From contig NC_007511.1 in NCBI RefSeq assembly GCF_000012945.1, positions 2,170,001 to 2,234,000 of the forward strand: a stretch of DNA of 64,000 nucleotides. The letters run 5' to 3'. The stretch is from Burkholderia lata (lineage in GTDB: Bacteria; Pseudomonadota; Gammaproteobacteria; Burkholderiales; Burkholderiaceae). A program made the position numbers and the translations under genes. Numbering within the stretch: position 1 is the stretch's first letter; each line of letters starts with the position of its first letter. The notes below the pieces were generated by a model. It was not told the DNA's origin and did no database searches. It worked only from the letters and a program-made list of their open reading frames with translations. Of this stretch, positions 35,915-45,674 are shown piece by piece.

Positions 35915-38556
35915 AACGTCCTGCCCGCCTCGCGCACGTGGCTGAAATAGCGCTCGCCGATCCGGTTCGACAGTTCCCAGACCGCCTTCACCGTCGTGTC
36001 GAGCGCATCGAGCAGCTTGTCGTGCCGGCCGCCGTCGGCCGTCTCGCACAGCTCGTGCAACGACCACGCGGGGACGTCGGGAATCGTCTCGGCCAGCTCG
36101 GACAGCGCGTAGCCTTCGCTGCGCTCGACCTTCGTCAGCCGGCCGCGCAGCGCCTGCACGACCCAACCGAGCGAGCGCGGGTTGTCGGTATCGAGCACGA
36201 CGAGCGACAGCAGCGGCGCGACGTCGAAGCCGCGCTGGAACCGCGAACGGAACGTGATCGTGCTGTCGAACAGCTCCAGCACGAGCTCGAAGCCGTCCTG
36301 CCGGTGCACCGCGCCTTCGTCGAACGCGGCCTTCAGCACGCTGCACAGGAAGTCCAGCCGGTCGATCTGCCTGCCGATCGACAGCAAGCGCCAACCGTCG
36401 TCGCGCGTCATGTTGTCGGTCTGCGCGCCGGTGATCGCCCCGAGCAGCAGGCCAAGGCGCTCGAGCAACTGCAGCGCCTCGTTGCCGATCTGCTCCTCGG
36501 CTTCCGGCTGGCCCGCGCTGTCCGCGAACAGTTGGGTCGCGTCGTCGATCAGCCGCCACTGATCGCTCGACAGCCGTTCGCGGATCGCGGCGGCCGCGCC
36601 GCGCATCCCGAACAGGCAGGACGCGATGCCCGACGTGCGATCCGCGCCGCGCGTCAGCGACGTCGCGAGCGTGTGCTGGAATGCGCGCGGCGCATCGACG
36701 GCGTTCGGCGCATCGGACGCGATCAGGCCCGTGTCGCGGCACAGCGTGTCGAGCAATTCCAGGTGCGCGGGGCTATCGACGTCGTCCTCGCCGCGCAGCC
36801 GTTCGAGCGCGGCACGCGCGAGGCGCATCAGGTTGGTCGCGCGCTCGGTGTAGCGGCCGAGCCAGAACAGGTTCTCGGCCGCACGACTCGCGATCGCGCG
36901 CGGACGTTCGACGAGGTCGTCGGGGCCGAGGTGCGTCTGCAGCAGCGTCGTCGAATCGACGATGCCTTCGGTCATCACCCATGTATCGACGGTGCTGCCG
37001 CCGCGCGGCATCGGCGCGTTGAACAGCGTGTCGCGCGTGCCGACCCGCGACAGCCCGCCGGGCAGGAGCCGCCAGCGCTGCGCACCGTCGGCGAGCGCGA
37101 ACACGCGCATCAGCACCGGCTTCGGCACGATGCGCGCGCCGCCGTTGCCGTCGGGCGCATCCTGGCGCGGCCAGGTCGGCGCCTGCGACAGCGGCAGGTC
37201 GGCCTGCACCGTGTAGTGTTCGGGCCGCGCGAGAATCCGCGCACGCCACTCGGCCAGCTGCGCCTGCGTGAGCCGCGCGCCGATCACCGGCTCGAACGCG
37301 CCGCCGGCCTGCACGTCGGGTGGATAGGATGCCTTGACGATGCTGCGCGCGAGCCGCGGCAGCGCGTCGTCGCACGCGGCCGCCTCGCCGCACCACCACG
37401 AATGCACGGCCGGCAGCGTCAGCGTTTCGCCGAGCAGCCCTTCCGCGAGACGCGGCATGAAGCCGAGCATCGCCGGCGATTCGAGGAAACCCGAGCCCGG
37501 CGCGTTCGCGAGCAGCACGTTTCCCGCGCGCACGGCCTGCAGCAGCCCCGGTACGCCGAGCATCGAATCGGGTCGCAGTTCGAGCGGATCGAGCCATGCG
37601 TCATCGACGCGCCGCAGGATGCCGTGCACCGGTTCGAGCCCGCGCAGCGTCTTCAGGAAAACGCGGTTGTCGCGCGCGGTCAGGTCGCCGCCTTCGACGA
37701 GCGTGAGGCCGAGGTAGCGCGCGAGATACGCGTGTTCGAAATACGTCGCGCTGTGCGGCCCAGGTGTGAGCAGCACGATCCGCGAATTCTTGCGGGCCGG
37801 GCTGAGCGCCTGCATGCTCTGCAGCAGCGCGCGGTACGCGGACGCGAGCCGCTGCACGCGCAGCCCGCGAAACCCGCGCGGGAAAAGCCGCGACACGATC
37901 AGCCGGTTTTCGAGCAGGTAGCCGAGGCCGGCCGCGCCCTGCGTGTGCTGCGCGACGATCCGCCATTGCCCGTCCGGGCCGCGCGCGAGATCGAACGCTA
38001 CGACATGCAGCCAGGTATCGCCAGGCACGCGTGCGCCGCGCATCGCGCGCAGGTAGCCGGGATGCCCCGTGACCAGCGCGGGCGGCAGCAGCCCGCGTTC
38101 GAGGATCGTCTGCGGTCCGTACAGGTCGGCCAGCGTTGCGTTGAGCAACCGCACGCGCTGCAGCACGCCACGCTCGATCGCAACCCAGTCCTCGGGCGTG
38201 ACGATCAGCGGCAGCAGGTCGAGCGACCACGGGCCGGCCGCGCCGTCGCCGGCGCGCTGCTCGTGCAGTTGATAGAACAGGCCGTTCTCGCGCATGCGCC
38301 GGTGCAGCGCGTCGGCGCGGCGATCGAGGTCGGCCACGCCGTCGCTGCCGATCGACGTGAAGAAGCTGCGCCACGCGGGCGCGAGCGCAGGCGCGTTCAG
38401 GCCGGCCGCGCTGCCGCGCAGTTCGTCGTAGCGGCCGGCGGCGGCCGGCGCCGCGAGCGCGGCGGCCAGTTCGGCGGCATCCGGCTGCGCGCCGGTATCG
38501 AAAAGCGTGGGCATCGCGTCGGGGGCGGCGAGATGATCGGTGTCAATGGGCGGCAC
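35908..38556 (-). CDS. Fusion of circularly permuted ATP-grasp (type 2) and alpha-E domain
   Basis: 882 aa from a GTG start; an ATG at 38514 is an alternative. Residues about 60-530 form the circularly permuted ATP-grasp ligase: ILLTPGPHSATYFEHAYLARYLGLTLVEGGDL, RDNRVFLKTLRGLEPVHGILRRVDDAWLDPLELR and GNVLLANAPGSGFLES. From about 548 an alpha-E helical domain follows (IASRAAENLFWLGRYTERATNLMRLARA). The two parts correspond to the separate proteins at 44259-45674 and 43253-44194, so this is the fused second set. ATP-grasp enzymes ligate carboxylates to amines; with transglutaminases beside them, formation and removal of a peptide tag has been proposed for this family. Confidence 0.85.
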   Translation of the reverse strand: MPPIDTDHLAAPDAMPTLFDTGAQPDAAELAAALAAPAAAGRYDELRGSAAGLNAPALAPAWRSFFTSIGSDGVADLDRRADALHRRMRENGLFYQLHEQRAGDGAAGPWSLDLLPLIVTPEDWVAIERGVLQRVRLLNATLADLYGPQTILERGLLPPALVTGHPGYLRAMRGARVPGDTWLHVVAFDLARGPDGQWRIVAQHTQGAAGLGYLLENRLIVSRLFPRGFRGLRVQRLASAYRALLQSMQALSPARKNSRIVLLTPGPHSATYFEHAYLARYLGLTLVEGGDLTARDNRVFLKTLRGLEPVHGILRRVDDAWLDPLELRPDSMLGVPGLLQAVRAGNVLLANAPGSGFLESPAMLGFMPRLAEGLLGETLTLPAVHSWWCGEAAACDDALPRLARSIVKASYPPDVQAGGAFEPVIGARLTQAQLAEWRARILARPEHYTVQADLPLSQAPTWPRQDAPDGNGGARIVPKPVLMRVFALADGAQRWRLLPGGLSRVGTRDTLFNAPMPRGGSTVDTWVMTEGIVDSTTLLQTHLGPDDLVERPRAIASRAAENLFWLGRYTERATNLMRLARAALERLRGEDDVDSPAHLELLDTLCRDTGLIASDAPNAVDAPRAFQHTLATSLTRGADRTSGIASCLFGMRGAAAAIRERLSSDQWRLIDDATQLFADSAGQPEAEEQIGNEALQLLERLGLLLGAITGAQTDNMTRDDGWRLLSIGRQIDRLDFLCSVLKAAFDEGAVHRQDGFELVLELFDSTITFRSRFQRGFDVAPLLSLVVLDTDNPRSLGWVVQALRGRLTKVERSEGYALSELAETIPDVPAWSLHELCETADGGRHDKLLDALDTTVKAVWELSNRIGERYFSHVREAGRTLW

Positions 38557-38578
38557 GGTGTCGTTCCGTCGTCAGGGC

Positions 38579-38632
38579 GCGGCCGCGCACGCGCGCCGCC
38601 ACCCGGGGCGGCGGGCTGCGGCGCGCGGCCGC
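38579..38632. repeat. GC-rich inverted repeat in the 173-bp gap of the operon
   Basis: The arms 38579-38588 and 38623-38632 match perfectly over 10 bp, with a nested GCCGCC/GGCGGC pair inside. In the minus-strand transcript this would form a hairpin between the DUF2126 gene and the fusion gene, possibly a processing or attenuation site. Confidence 0.4.
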
Positions 38633-38729
38633 AATCTGCCCGCATCCTAGCATTCCGGCAGGGCCGCCAGCGACCGGAACCGCCGGGTATTGCGAACCGC
38701 GCATCGTCGTCCGTCCTGTCATCGTCCGG

Positions 38730-41700
38730 TCACGGCCGCCGCAGGTCGAGCGTGAACGGGAATTCGCGGCTTGGCGCGGCGGCCGCGACATCCATCCGTC
38801 CCGGCGTATGCCCCATCTCGACGAAGCGTGCGAGCCGGCGGCTCTCGGCCTCGTAGGCATTGACCGGGAACGTCGCGTAGTTGCGCCCGCCCGGATGCGC
38901 GACGTGATAGCGGCAGCCGCCGAGCGAGCGCTGCAGCCACGTATCGACGATGTCGAACGTGAGCGGCGCATGCACGCCGAGGGTCGGATGCAGCGCGGAC
39001 GGCGGCGACCACGCCTTGTAGCGCACGCCCGCGATGTATTCGCCGACGGTACCGGTCGGCTGCAGCGGCAGCGCGCGGCCGTTGACGGTCACGACGTGCC
39101 GGTTGTCGTTCAACCCCGTCACGCGCACTTCGAGCCGTTCGACCGACGAATCGACGTAGCGCACGTTGCCGCCGGGCGCGCCCTCCTCGCCCATCACGTG
39201 CCACGGTTCGAGCGCGCCGCGCAGCGACAGCTCCATCCCGTTCACCGCGATCTGGCCGAACAGCGGGAAGCGGAATTCGAAGTGCGGCGCGAACCACGCC
39301 GGATCGAACGCGAAGCCGGCGTCGCGCAGTTCGGTCAGCACGTCGTCGAAATCCATCTGAAGAAACGCGGGCAGCATGAAGCGGTCATGCAGCGCGGTGC
39401 CCCAGCGCGTGAGCGGCGTCGAATACGGCGCGGCCCAGAAACGCGCAACCAGCGCGCGCAGCAGCAATTGCTGCACGATGCTCATCCGCGCATGCGGCGG
39501 CATCTCGAACGCGCGCAGTTCGAGCAGGCCGAGCCGGCCGGTCGACGAATCCGGCGAATACAGCTTGTCGATGCAGAACTCGCTGCGGTGCGTGTTGCCG
39601 GTCACGTCGATCAGCAGGTTGCGCAGCACGCGATCGACGAGCCACGGCGGCATGTCCTGCCCGAACAGCAGCTTGTTGCGCTGGATCTCGGCAAACGCGA
39701 TGTCGAGCTCGTAGAGCTGGTCGTTGCGCGCTTCGTCGACGCGCGGCGCCTGGCTCGTCGGCCCGATGAAAAGCCCCGAGAACAGGTACGACAGCGACGG
39801 ATGGTTGTGCCAGTAAGCGATCAGGCTCGCGAGCAGGTCCGGGCGGCGCAGGAACGGGCTGTCGGCCGGCGTCGCGCCGCCGAGCACGAAGTGGTTGCCG
39901 CCACCCGTGCCGACGTGGCGGCCGTCGACCATGAACTTCTCGCTGCACAACCGCGACTGCCATGCGGCGTCATACAGGAATTCCGTATGATCGACGAGCT
40001 CGTCGAAGTTGCTGGCCGGATGGATGTTCACCTCGATCACGCCGGGATCGGGCGTCACCTGCAGCAGCTTCAGCCGCGCGTCGCGCGGCGGCGGATAGCC
40101 TTCCAGCACGAGCTTCACGCCCAGCGCGTGCGCGGTCAGCTCGATCGCGCCGAGCAGCTCGAGATAATCCTCGAGCGCGGCCAGCGGCGGCATGAACAGG
40201 TACAGGATGCCGTTGCGCACTTCGACGCACAGCGCGGTGCGCGTGATCCACGCGGCCGACTCGAAGCGCTCGAGAAGGCGACTCGGGTCGCGCGCGGCAG
40301 GCCGCCCGTTCCCGGCCGTGCCGTCGTCGCGCCACTGCATCACGGTCTGCGCGGCCGCCTCGCGATGCACGCCGGACAGGTAGCGCGGCGCATCGGCCGG
40401 GCCGGCGTAACGCGCGCGGATCGCGGCGGCGTCCGGCAGCGCTTCGCGCGGCGCGAACGGATCGCGCTCGACCAGGTACGGATAGTCGGCGCGGCTCGCC
40501 CACGGCAGCGAATCGAGCGGCAGCCGATAGCCCATCGGCGAATCGCCGGGCATGAGGTACATCCGCTCGTCGCGGAAGAACCACGGGCCCGTCTGCCAGC
40601 GTGCCCCTTCGAGACCCGGCCGATGGCGGCCCCGCGCGTCGTCCGCGCGCTTGACCGGCAGCACGTAGCCGACCACGCTGTCGAGCTGCTGCTCGAACAC
40701 CTTGCGCAGCCGCGCGCGTTCGAGCTCGTCGTCGAGGCGCGAGTCGAACGGGTCGACGTTGACCGGCAGCCGGCGCTCGCGCCACAGGTAGTACCAGACG
40801 TCCTCGTAGCCGGGCCGGATGAATTCGTCGGTCAGGTTCAGCCGTGCAGCCAGCGCATCGATGAAGCGCTTCGCGTCGTCGGTCGTATACGCAGACGGCT
40901 CGCGCTCGTCGGCGAACAGCGACGGATCGTGCCACACGGGCTGGCCGTCGGCACGCCAGAAGATCGACAGCGCCCAGCGCGGCAACTGCTCGCCCGGATA
41001 CCACTTGCCCTGCCCGAAATGCAGGAAGCCGCCGTCGCCGTATTCGGCGCGCAGCCGCTGCACGAGTTCGGTCGCATAGCCGCGCTTGGTCGGGCCGAGC
41101 GCGTCGGTGTTCCACTCGGCGCCGTCGCGATCCTCGATCGACACGAAGGTCGGTTCGCCGCCCTGCGTGAGCCGCACGTCACCGGCCGCCAGCGCACCGT
41201 CGACCTGCGTGCCGAGCGCCAACACGCCGTCCCATTGCGATTCCGTATACGGCTTCGTCACGCGCGGCGATTCGTACACGCGCGTCACAGTCATCTCGTG
41301 CTCGAACGACACCTCGCATTCGTCGATCAGCCCCTCGACCGGCGCGGCGCTCGTCGGCTGCGGCGTGCAGGCCAGCGGAATGTGGCCCTCGCCGGCGAGC
41401 AGGCCCGAGGTCGGGTCGAAGCCGATCCAGCCGGCGCCCGGCAGGTACACCTCGCACCACGCATGCAGGTCGGTGAAGTCGACCGACGTGCCGCTCGGAC
41501 CGTCGAGCGATTTCACGTCGGGCGTGAGCTGGATCAGGTAGCCAGACACGAAACGCGCGGCAATGCCGAGATGGCGGCACAGCTGCACGAGCAGCCATGC
41601 GCTGTCGCGGCACGAGCCGGACGCGAGTTCGAGCGTCTGCTCGGGCGTCTGCACGCCCGGCTCCATCCGCACGAGATAGCCGATGTCGCGCTGCAATTGC

Positions 41701-42158
41701 TGGTTCAGCGCGACGAGGAAGTTCACGGTGCCGGCCGGCGTGAGGTCGACGCCATCGAGATACGTGCGGAACAGTGGCGACGCGCTCGTCTGCGGGTCGC
41801 ACACGAGATACGGCGCGAGCTCGGTCTTCAGCGCGTCGTCATAGCTGAACGGGTATTGATCGGCGCTCGCTTCCAGGAAGAAGTCGAACGGGTTGTACAC
41901 CGACATCTCGGCGACGAGATCGATCGTGACCTCGAAGTACTCGGTGCGCTCCGGAAACACGAGCCGCGCGAGATAGTTCGAGAACGGGTCCTGCTGCCAG
42001 TTGATGAAGTGCTGCGCGGGCTCGACCGTCATCGAATACGCGAGGATCGGCGTCCGGCAGTGCGGCGCGGGCCGCAGCCGCACGACCTGCGGGCCGAGGT
42101 TGACGAGCCGGTCGTAGCGATAGCGGGTGGTGTGATGCAGCGCGACGTGGATGGACAT
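38730..42158 (-). CDS. Large transglutaminase/DUF2126 protein
   Basis: 1142 aa. The N-terminal 300 residues are a transglutaminase-like unit: beta domain from HVALHHTTRYRYDRLVNLGPQVVRLRPAP, Cys in ASGSCRDSAWLL, His in DLHAWCEVYLPG and Asp in WIGFDPTSG, so the triad looks intact. The remaining 800 residues are the DUF2126 region (GQGKWYPGEQLPRWALSIFWR, MVDGRHVGTGGGNHFVLGG, VPG-type strands at the end). This long protein is a constant partner of alpha-E/ATP-grasp systems. The start at MSIHVALHH agrees with the family. No signal peptide, so it is cytoplasmic. The substrate is unknown. Confidence 0.87.
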   Translation of the reverse strand: MSIHVALHHTTRYRYDRLVNLGPQVVRLRPAPHCRTPILAYSMTVEPAQHFINWQQDPFSNYLARLVFPERTEYFEVTIDLVAEMSVYNPFDFFLEASADQYPFSYDDALKTELAPYLVCDPQTSASPLFRTYLDGVDLTPAGTVNFLVALNQQLQRDIGYLVRMEPGVQTPEQTLELASGSCRDSAWLLVQLCRHLGIAARFVSGYLIQLTPDVKSLDGPSGTSVDFTDLHAWCEVYLPGAGWIGFDPTSGLLAGEGHIPLACTPQPTSAAPVEGLIDECEVSFEHEMTVTRVYESPRVTKPYTESQWDGVLALGTQVDGALAAGDVRLTQGGEPTFVSIEDRDGAEWNTDALGPTKRGYATELVQRLRAEYGDGGFLHFGQGKWYPGEQLPRWALSIFWRADGQPVWHDPSLFADEREPSAYTTDDAKRFIDALAARLNLTDEFIRPGYEDVWYYLWRERRLPVNVDPFDSRLDDELERARLRKVFEQQLDSVVGYVLPVKRADDARGRHRPGLEGARWQTGPWFFRDERMYLMPGDSPMGYRLPLDSLPWASRADYPYLVERDPFAPREALPDAAAIRARYAGPADAPRYLSGVHREAAAQTVMQWRDDGTAGNGRPAARDPSRLLERFESAAWITRTALCVEVRNGILYLFMPPLAALEDYLELLGAIELTAHALGVKLVLEGYPPPRDARLKLLQVTPDPGVIEVNIHPASNFDELVDHTEFLYDAAWQSRLCSEKFMVDGRHVGTGGGNHFVLGGATPADSPFLRRPDLLASLIAYWHNHPSLSYLFSGLFIGPTSQAPRVDEARNDQLYELDIAFAEIQRNKLLFGQDMPPWLVDRVLRNLLIDVTGNTHRSEFCIDKLYSPDSSTGRLGLLELRAFEMPPHARMSIVQQLLLRALVARFWAAPYSTPLTRWGTALHDRFMLPAFLQMDFDDVLTELRDAGFAFDPAWFAPHFEFRFPLFGQIAVNGMELSLRGALEPWHVMGEEGAPGGNVRYVDSSVERLEVRVTGLNDNRHVVTVNGRALPLQPTGTVGEYIAGVRYKAWSPPSALHPTLGVHAPLTFDIVDTWLQRSLGGCRYHVAHPGGRNYATFPVNAYEAESRRLARFVEMGHTPGRMDVAAAAPSREFPFTLDLRRP

Positions 42159-42254
42159 GGGAGCTCGGTTCGGGTTGGGCCGGCCGCGCACCGCGTCGCG
42201 CTCGATGCGACGCGGTGGCCCGGCCTGGCGGATTCGGCGAAAGCGCGCGTCGGG

Positions 42255-43244
42255 TCAGACGAGTTCCGGCGTCTGCACGACGCTGATCTCGACGCCGACG
42301 GCCGTCGCGCCGAGCCCCGTCACCGGCTGCGCGTCGCGATAGTCGAGGCCGACCGCGATGCGCACGTAGCGTTCGTCCGGGCAGCGGTTCATGAACGGAT
42401 CGAACCCGACCCAGCCGAGCCCTTCGACATAGGCCTCGGCCCACGCATGGCCGGCCGGTTGCTGCGTCAGCCCGGCCGCCTGCGGCTGCGCACCGTGCGC
42501 CGGCTGCGGCATCCCCTGCGACTGAGATTGCGACTGCGCGGCATGCGACGCGCCGAGCACCTGCTGCATGCCCTCGCCGCTCTGCAGTGCGAGCGCTTCT
42601 TCCTCCTCGACGTCGCCCGCGCTCTGCTTCGCGTCGGCGATGCGCTGCATCGCGCTGTCGGCCAGCACGTAGCCCGAGATATAGCGCGCGGGAATCTTCA
42701 GCACGCGCGCGGCCGCGATGAACGCATGCGCATGGTCGCGACTCGTGCCCTCGCCGCTTTGCAGCGCGGTTTCCGCATCGACGGGGGCTTCGGCGGCCAG
42801 GTTCGGCGCATACGCGATCCGGTCGTGCACTTCCGTCATCAGCCAGTGCAGCGCGTCGAGACTGTGCGGCTCGATCGGCAACGCTTGCGCAAGCGCACGC
42901 ACGGTATCGCCGGCCTTCGTGAGTGCGGTTTCGCGCTCGAATATCCACGGCGGCGCATAGCCTTCAGGATTACCGAGTATGCCCGCGCGGTCCTGCGTCT
43001 CGACGACGCCGGCCGCGATGACGACGATCTCGGCCTTCGCGCCGCGGTCGTGCCGCACGAGGTCGATCCGGTTGCCGAGCCCGTCGGCATAGGACAGCGA
43101 CGGCTCGACGCCGTCGATCGTGACCTGCCACGCGCGCACCGTCTGCCCCGGTCCCGACTGCGGACGCAGCCGCAGCCGTTGCAGTGCATGGGTGGCTTGA
43201 TCGTCGAACTGATAACGCGAGATGTGTCGGATGGCGAGTCGCAT
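42255..43244 (-). CDS. Transglutaminase-like protein with Ser in place of the catalytic Cys
   Basis: 329 aa. The N-terminal beta domain (LAIRHISRYQFDDQATHALQRLRLRP) and core follow the family plan, with His in AGHAWAEAYVEG and Asp in WVGFDPFMN. The nucleophile motif, however, reads EGTSRDHAHAF, placing Ser168 where its operon mates have Cys (GSCRD, GVCQD). A 55-60-residue Gln/Ser/Ala-rich insert containing a repeated LQSGEG separates the Ser and His motifs. It may be a pseudoenzyme with a binding or scaffolding role, or a serine-dependent variant. It sits eight bases after the alpha-E gene, so it is in the same operon. Confidence 0.85.
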   Translation of the reverse strand: MRLAIRHISRYQFDDQATHALQRLRLRPQSGPGQTVRAWQVTIDGVEPSLSYADGLGNRIDLVRHDRGAKAEIVVIAAGVVETQDRAGILGNPEGYAPPWIFERETALTKAGDTVRALAQALPIEPHSLDALHWLMTEVHDRIAYAPNLAAEAPVDAETALQSGEGTSRDHAHAFIAAARVLKIPARYISGYVLADSAMQRIADAKQSAGDVEEEEALALQSGEGMQQVLGASHAAQSQSQSQGMPQPAHGAQPQAAGLTQQPAGHAWAEAYVEGLGWVGFDPFMNRCPDERYVRIAVGLDYRDAQPVTGLGATAVGVEISVVQTPELV

Positions 43245-43252
43245 GGCAAGTC

Positions 43253-44194
43253 TCAGTCGAAGTTGTAAGCCTGGGCGATTTCGAGCCCGAGGCTGTTGTT
43301 GCGGCCGATGAAGTCGGTCAGGAACTCGTGCAGGCCGCTCTTGAAGATCCGCTCGACCGAGGTGTCGGACAGCATCTGCAGGATCTTCGCGGCCGTGTCG
43401 TGACACGGATGTGTCACGCCGTAATCCTTCGCGAGCAGGTTCAGGCTCGACACGACGCGCCCGTAGCAATAGCGCAGCGAGCGCGGCATGCGGCCGTTCA
43501 GGATCAGGTAGTCGGCGATGTTCATCGGCTTGTACTGCACGTCGTACACCCAGCGGTACGAACGGTGCGCGGCGACGCAGCGCAGGATCGTCTCCCACTG
43601 GTAGTTGTCAAGGATCGTGCCGACGTGCGACACCGACGGCAGCAGCAGGTGGTATTTGACGTCGATGATCCGCGCGGTGTTGTCCGCGCGCTCGACGAAC
43701 GCGCCGATCTGCGCGAAATCGAAGATCTCGTTGCGCAGCATCGTGCTGTAGAAGCTGCCGAGGATCAGCGCGGTTTCGCGCTTCACCTGGTCGAGCACGG
43801 CCGGCAGTTCGCTCTCCGGCACCGGCTGCGCGAGCCCGCGGCGCAGCGCGAGCCACGCGCCGTTCACGCTCTCCCACGCCTCGCGCGTGAGCGCCGTGCG
43901 CACCATCCGCGCATTCGAGCGCGCGGCCTCGATGCACGACAGCACGCTCGACGGGTTGTCGCGGTCGCGCAGCAGGTAGTCGGTCACGGTATCGGCCGCG
44001 TACGCGTCGTATTTCTGCCGGTAGCCGTCGTCCGTGCCTGAGCTGACGAGCACCGACGACCATTCGGCCGGCGCGTCGGACGTGCGCGTGAGCGCCATCC
44101 GCAGCCCGGCATCGACGATGCGCGCGATGTTCTCCGCGCGCTCGATATAGCGGTACATCCAGTAGAGACCGCTTGCAGTTCGTCCCAGAAGCAT
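43253..44194 (-). CDS. Alpha-E domain protein
   Basis: 313 aa, almost entirely helical. The start LLGRTASGLYWMYRYIERAENIARIVDAGLRMAL carries the Glu-rich ERxEN signature of the alpha-E family, repeated in AFVERADNTARIIDVKYHLLL. The function is unproven; it is always found with circularly permuted ATP-grasp and transglutaminase proteins and is thought to assist the ligase. It lies 64 nt after the ATP-grasp gene and 8 nt before the next one. Confidence 0.88.
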   Translation of the reverse strand: MLLGRTASGLYWMYRYIERAENIARIVDAGLRMALTRTSDAPAEWSSVLVSSGTDDGYRQKYDAYAADTVTDYLLRDRDNPSSVLSCIEAARSNARMVRTALTREAWESVNGAWLALRRGLAQPVPESELPAVLDQVKRETALILGSFYSTMLRNEIFDFAQIGAFVERADNTARIIDVKYHLLLPSVSHVGTILDNYQWETILRCVAAHRSYRWVYDVQYKPMNIADYLILNGRMPRSLRYCYGRVVSSLNLLAKDYGVTHPCHDTAAKILQMLSDTSVERIFKSGLHEFLTDFIGRNNSLGLEIAQAYNFD

Positions 44195-44258
44195 CTCGTG
44201 TCCACTCCGTCTTCGTTCGGTTCGCGCGCCAGTTACGGCGCATGCGGTCGCGTCCGGC

Positions 44259-45674
44259 TCAGTCGGCCAGCACCCAGGTGTCCTTGGTGCCGCCGCCCTG
44301 GCTCGAGTTGACGACGAGCGATCCCTCCTTCAGCGCGACGCGCGTGAGCCCGCCCGGCGTGATGCGGATCCGGTCCGACACCAGCACGAACGGCCGCAGG
44401 TCGACGTGGCGCGGCGCAAGACCGGCTTCGGTCAGGATCGGCGTCGTGGACAGCGCAAGCGTCGGCTGCGCGATGTAGTTCGCGGGGCGCGCGCGCAGCT
44501 TCGCGGCAAACGCTTCGAGCTCGGCCTTCGACGCGCACGGCCCGACCAGCATCCCGTAGCCGCCCGAGCCGTGCACTTCTTTCACGACCAGTTCGTCGAG
44601 ATGGTCGAGCACGTACTTCAGGCTGTCGGCCTCGCCGCAGCGCCAGGTCGGCACGTTCTCGAGCAGCGCCTTGCGGCCCGTGTAGAACTCGACGATCTCC
44701 GGCATGTACGAGTAGATCGCCTTGTCGTCGGCGATGCCGGTGCCGGGCGCGTTCGCGATCGTGATGTTGCCCGCGCGGTACACGTCCATGATCCCCGCGA
44801 CGCCGAGCACCGAATCGGGGCGGAACGTGAGCGGATCGAGGAACGCGTCGTCGACGCGGCGGTACAGCACGTCGATCGGGCGGAAGCCTTCGGTCGTGCG
44901 CATCGCGACGCGGCCGTCGATCACCTGCAGGTCGCTGCCCTCGACGAGGTGCACGCCCATCTGGTCGGCGAGGAACGAATGTTCGTAGTACGCGGAATTG
45001 TGGATGCCGGGCGTGAGCACGGCGATGGTCGGGTTGTCGGCGTTGCCGCCCGGCGGGCACACGGCCGCGAGCGACTGACGCAGCATCTGCGGATAGGTTT
45101 CGACCGGGCGCACCTTCACCTGCTGGAACAGCTCCGGGAAGAGCTGCATCATCGTCTCGCGGTTTTCCAGCATGTACGACACGCCGGACGGCGTGCGCGC
45201 GTTGTCTTCCAGCACGTAGAACTCGTTCTCGCCGGTGCGCACGATGTCCACGCCGATGATGTGGGTGTAAACGTTTCCGGGCGGCCGGAAGTCGATCATC
45301 TCCGGGATGAATGCTTCGTTGTGCGCGATCAGGTGCTTCGGCACGATGCCTGCGCGGACGATTTCCTGGCGATGGTAGATGTCGTCGAGGAAGGCGTTGA
45401 GCGCCATCACGCGCTGCTCGATGCCGAGCGACAGCCGGCTCCATTCGGCACCCGAAATGATGCGCGGGACGATATCGAACGGAATCAGCCGCTCGGCGGC
45501 CTCCGCGTCGCCGTAGACGGCGAACGTGATGCCCGTCTTGCGGAACACGCCTTCCGCGTCGTGGGCTTTCTGGGCGAGGCTCGCGGGATTCTGGGTGTCG
45601 AGCCACTGCTTCAGGCGCGCGTAGGGCGCCCTTACCATGTCGCCGGATTGCAGCATTTCATCGAATGGCTTCAT
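44259..45674 (-). CDS. Circularly permuted ATP-grasp type 2 protein (first gene of the operon)
   Basis: 471 aa. Diagnostic stretches are IIGVDIVRTGENEFYVLEDNARTPSGVSYMLENR, LTPGIHNSAYYEHSFLADQMGVHLVEGSDL, VLYRRVDDAFLDPLTFRPDS and VVKEVHGSGGYGMLVGP, which carry the nucleotide and metal contacts of the ATP-grasp fold in permuted order. It is expected to activate a carboxylate with ATP and join it to an amine. The ATG at 45674 has GGAG at a suitable distance; an ATG 15 bases earlier is also in frame. All six genes down to 34880 run in the same direction. Confidence 0.9.
   Translation of the reverse strand: MKPFDEMLQSGDMVRAPYARLKQWLDTQNPASLAQKAHDAEGVFRKTGITFAVYGDAEAAERLIPFDIVPRIISGAEWSRLSLGIEQRVMALNAFLDDIYHRQEIVRAGIVPKHLIAHNEAFIPEMIDFRPPGNVYTHIIGVDIVRTGENEFYVLEDNARTPSGVSYMLENRETMMQLFPELFQQVKVRPVETYPQMLRQSLAAVCPPGGNADNPTIAVLTPGIHNSAYYEHSFLADQMGVHLVEGSDLQVIDGRVAMRTTEGFRPIDVLYRRVDDAFLDPLTFRPDSVLGVAGIMDVYRAGNITIANAPGTGIADDKAIYSYMPEIVEFYTGRKALLENVPTWRCGEADSLKYVLDHLDELVVKEVHGSGGYGMLVGPCASKAELEAFAAKLRARPANYIAQPTLALSTTPILTEAGLAPRHVDLRPFVLVSDRIRITPGGLTRVALKEGSLVVNSSQGGGTKDTWVLAD

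Noticed and set aside
38808..43268. A 1486-codon plus-strand ORF
   Set aside because: It is antisense to the DUF2126 and Ser-variant transglutaminase genes, Arg/His-rich and without any family resemblance, as expected for a mirror frame in high-GC DNA.
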